A stretch of DNA of 64,000 bases. Origin: Rallus limicola (lineage: Eukaryota > Chordata > Aves > Gruiformes > Rallidae). Positions 63,901-64,000 of this stretch are shown here, piece by piece. The notes under the pieces were generated by a model that was not told the DNA's origin, did not search any database, and worked only from the letters and a program-made list of their open reading frames with translations. Location of the stretch: positions 39,456-103,455 of the forward strand of contig JAKCOZ010000643.1 in the NCBI GenBank assembly GCA_022605955.1, written 5' to 3'. The position numbers were made by a program, and so were the translations under genes. Position 1 is the stretch's first letter. Every line of letters begins with the position of its first letter.

Positions 63901-64000
63901 AGCCTTTTCCTTTGCCTGGAAAGAGGGAACATGCCTGGAACCTCCTACGGTGCTTTTCTCGGCCCTAGCAGACTGCAGTTCAAAACATGCTAAACGTCCA
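60985..64000 (+). repeat. 5.3-kb segmental duplication, copy B (runs off the window)
   Basis: Markers are CTGTCG at 61116 and 61908, CATACCTGG at about 62148-62155, the diverged monomer at 62173, +1 A at 63488, AGCAAAAAC near 63604 and TGA at 63719-63721. Compared with copy A, it lacks the CCTAGCAGG change (about 57917 in A). It has one extra monomer in 62965-63360, including a unique TTTCGCTCTC near 63098. Its right end is not in the window. Confidence 0.92.
63361..63559 (+). repeat. 199-bp monomer, +1 A (copy B)
   Basis: This is the same insertion as at 58141, 5347 bp downstream (27 monomers plus the inserted base). Confidence 0.9.

Larger units (their letters stand above)
1..64000 (+). 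repeat. 198-bp satellite DNA array, entire window
   Basis: A single monomer family is repeated head to tail without a break. Taking TTCTCGGCCC as the phase start, monomers begin at 1, 199, 397 and so on; 323 are complete and a 45-base fragment (63956-64000) runs off the right edge. Only eight monomers depart from 198 bp. No copy is inverted and no foreign sequence interrupts the array. The monomer at 1-198 is 50% GC and CpG-poor (4 seen, about 12 expected from its base counts). Each copy carries a PstI-type CTGCAG at monomer positions 18-23 and a StuI-type AGGCCT at 72-77. Copies differ by only a few bases, so the array is young or actively homogenised. Satellites of this length and organisation usually lie at centromeres, pericentromeres or heterochromatic blocks; that placement is inference. 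I do not recognise the family. Confidence 0.99.

Noticed and set aside
1..64000. CRISPR array
   Set aside because: Repeats are contiguous 198-bp units with no unique spacers between short repeats, and there are no cas genes.
1..64000. CENP-B box in the monomer
   Set aside because: Neither strand of the consensus contains the TTCG....A..CGGG core; TTCG itself is absent from the consensus.
1..64000. tRNA-derived or SINE origin with polymerase III A and B boxes
   Set aside because: No GGTTCGA-like B box or convincing A box is present in the monomer on either strand, and there is no A-rich tail.
1..64000. Transposon or retroelement insertion within the array
   Set aside because: Every 198-bp step is filled by a monomer. 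No long terminal repeats, target-site duplications or foreign segment appear.
1..64000. Alpha satellite or another named satellite
   Set aside because: The 198-bp period, the composition and the lack of a CENP-B box do not fit the 171-bp alpha satellite, and I recognise no other named family. I therefore give no name.

Overview
The whole window is one uninterrupted head-to-tail satellite DNA array. A 198-bp monomer is repeated from base 1 to base 64000, always in the same orientation: 323 complete copies plus a 45-base fragment at the right edge. Both ends of the window lie inside the array. I see no gene, RNA gene, transposon, CRISPR array, origin or unique-sequence island. The monomer counted at 1-198 has 55 A, 57 C, 42 G and 44 T (50% GC) and only 4 CpG where about 12 are expected. 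The CpGs that remain recur in decayed form (TpG or CpA) in other copies. That points to a cytosine-methylated eukaryotic genome, most likely a vertebrate, in centromeric, pericentromeric or other heterochromatin. I do not recognise the satellite family, so species and chromosome stay open.

Layout. (1) 1-31482: 159 consecutive monomers, all exactly 198 bp, with strong higher-order patterning. Variant-marked blocks recur at offsets of 3, 7, 9, 12, 15, 25 and 27 monomers. (2) 31483-40392: begins with a rearranged 196-bp monomer and two 199-bp monomers, contains a nested 8/9-monomer duplication, and ends with a +1/-1 pair of indels. (3) 40393-49499 and (4) 49500-55835: marked by a private variant (a G-to-A change at monomer position 83) that recurs at the head of a conserved four-monomer module. 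(5) 55836-64000: the most diverged part, with its own private variants and a roughly 5.3-kb tandem duplication. The second copy of that duplication runs off the window.

Because 198 is divisible by 3 and the consensus has one stop-free frame on each strand, very long open frames appear on both strands, including one of 10,507 codons at 193-31716. They are by-products of the repeat. They break at +/-1 indels and at nonsense changes, the consensus 66-residue unit matches no family I know, and most differences between copies alter the residue. I do not call them genes.

The biology here is array evolution: regional private variants, nested segmental duplications with diagnostic shared mutations, an intramonomer gene-conversion patch, and an ancient internal duplication within the monomer.
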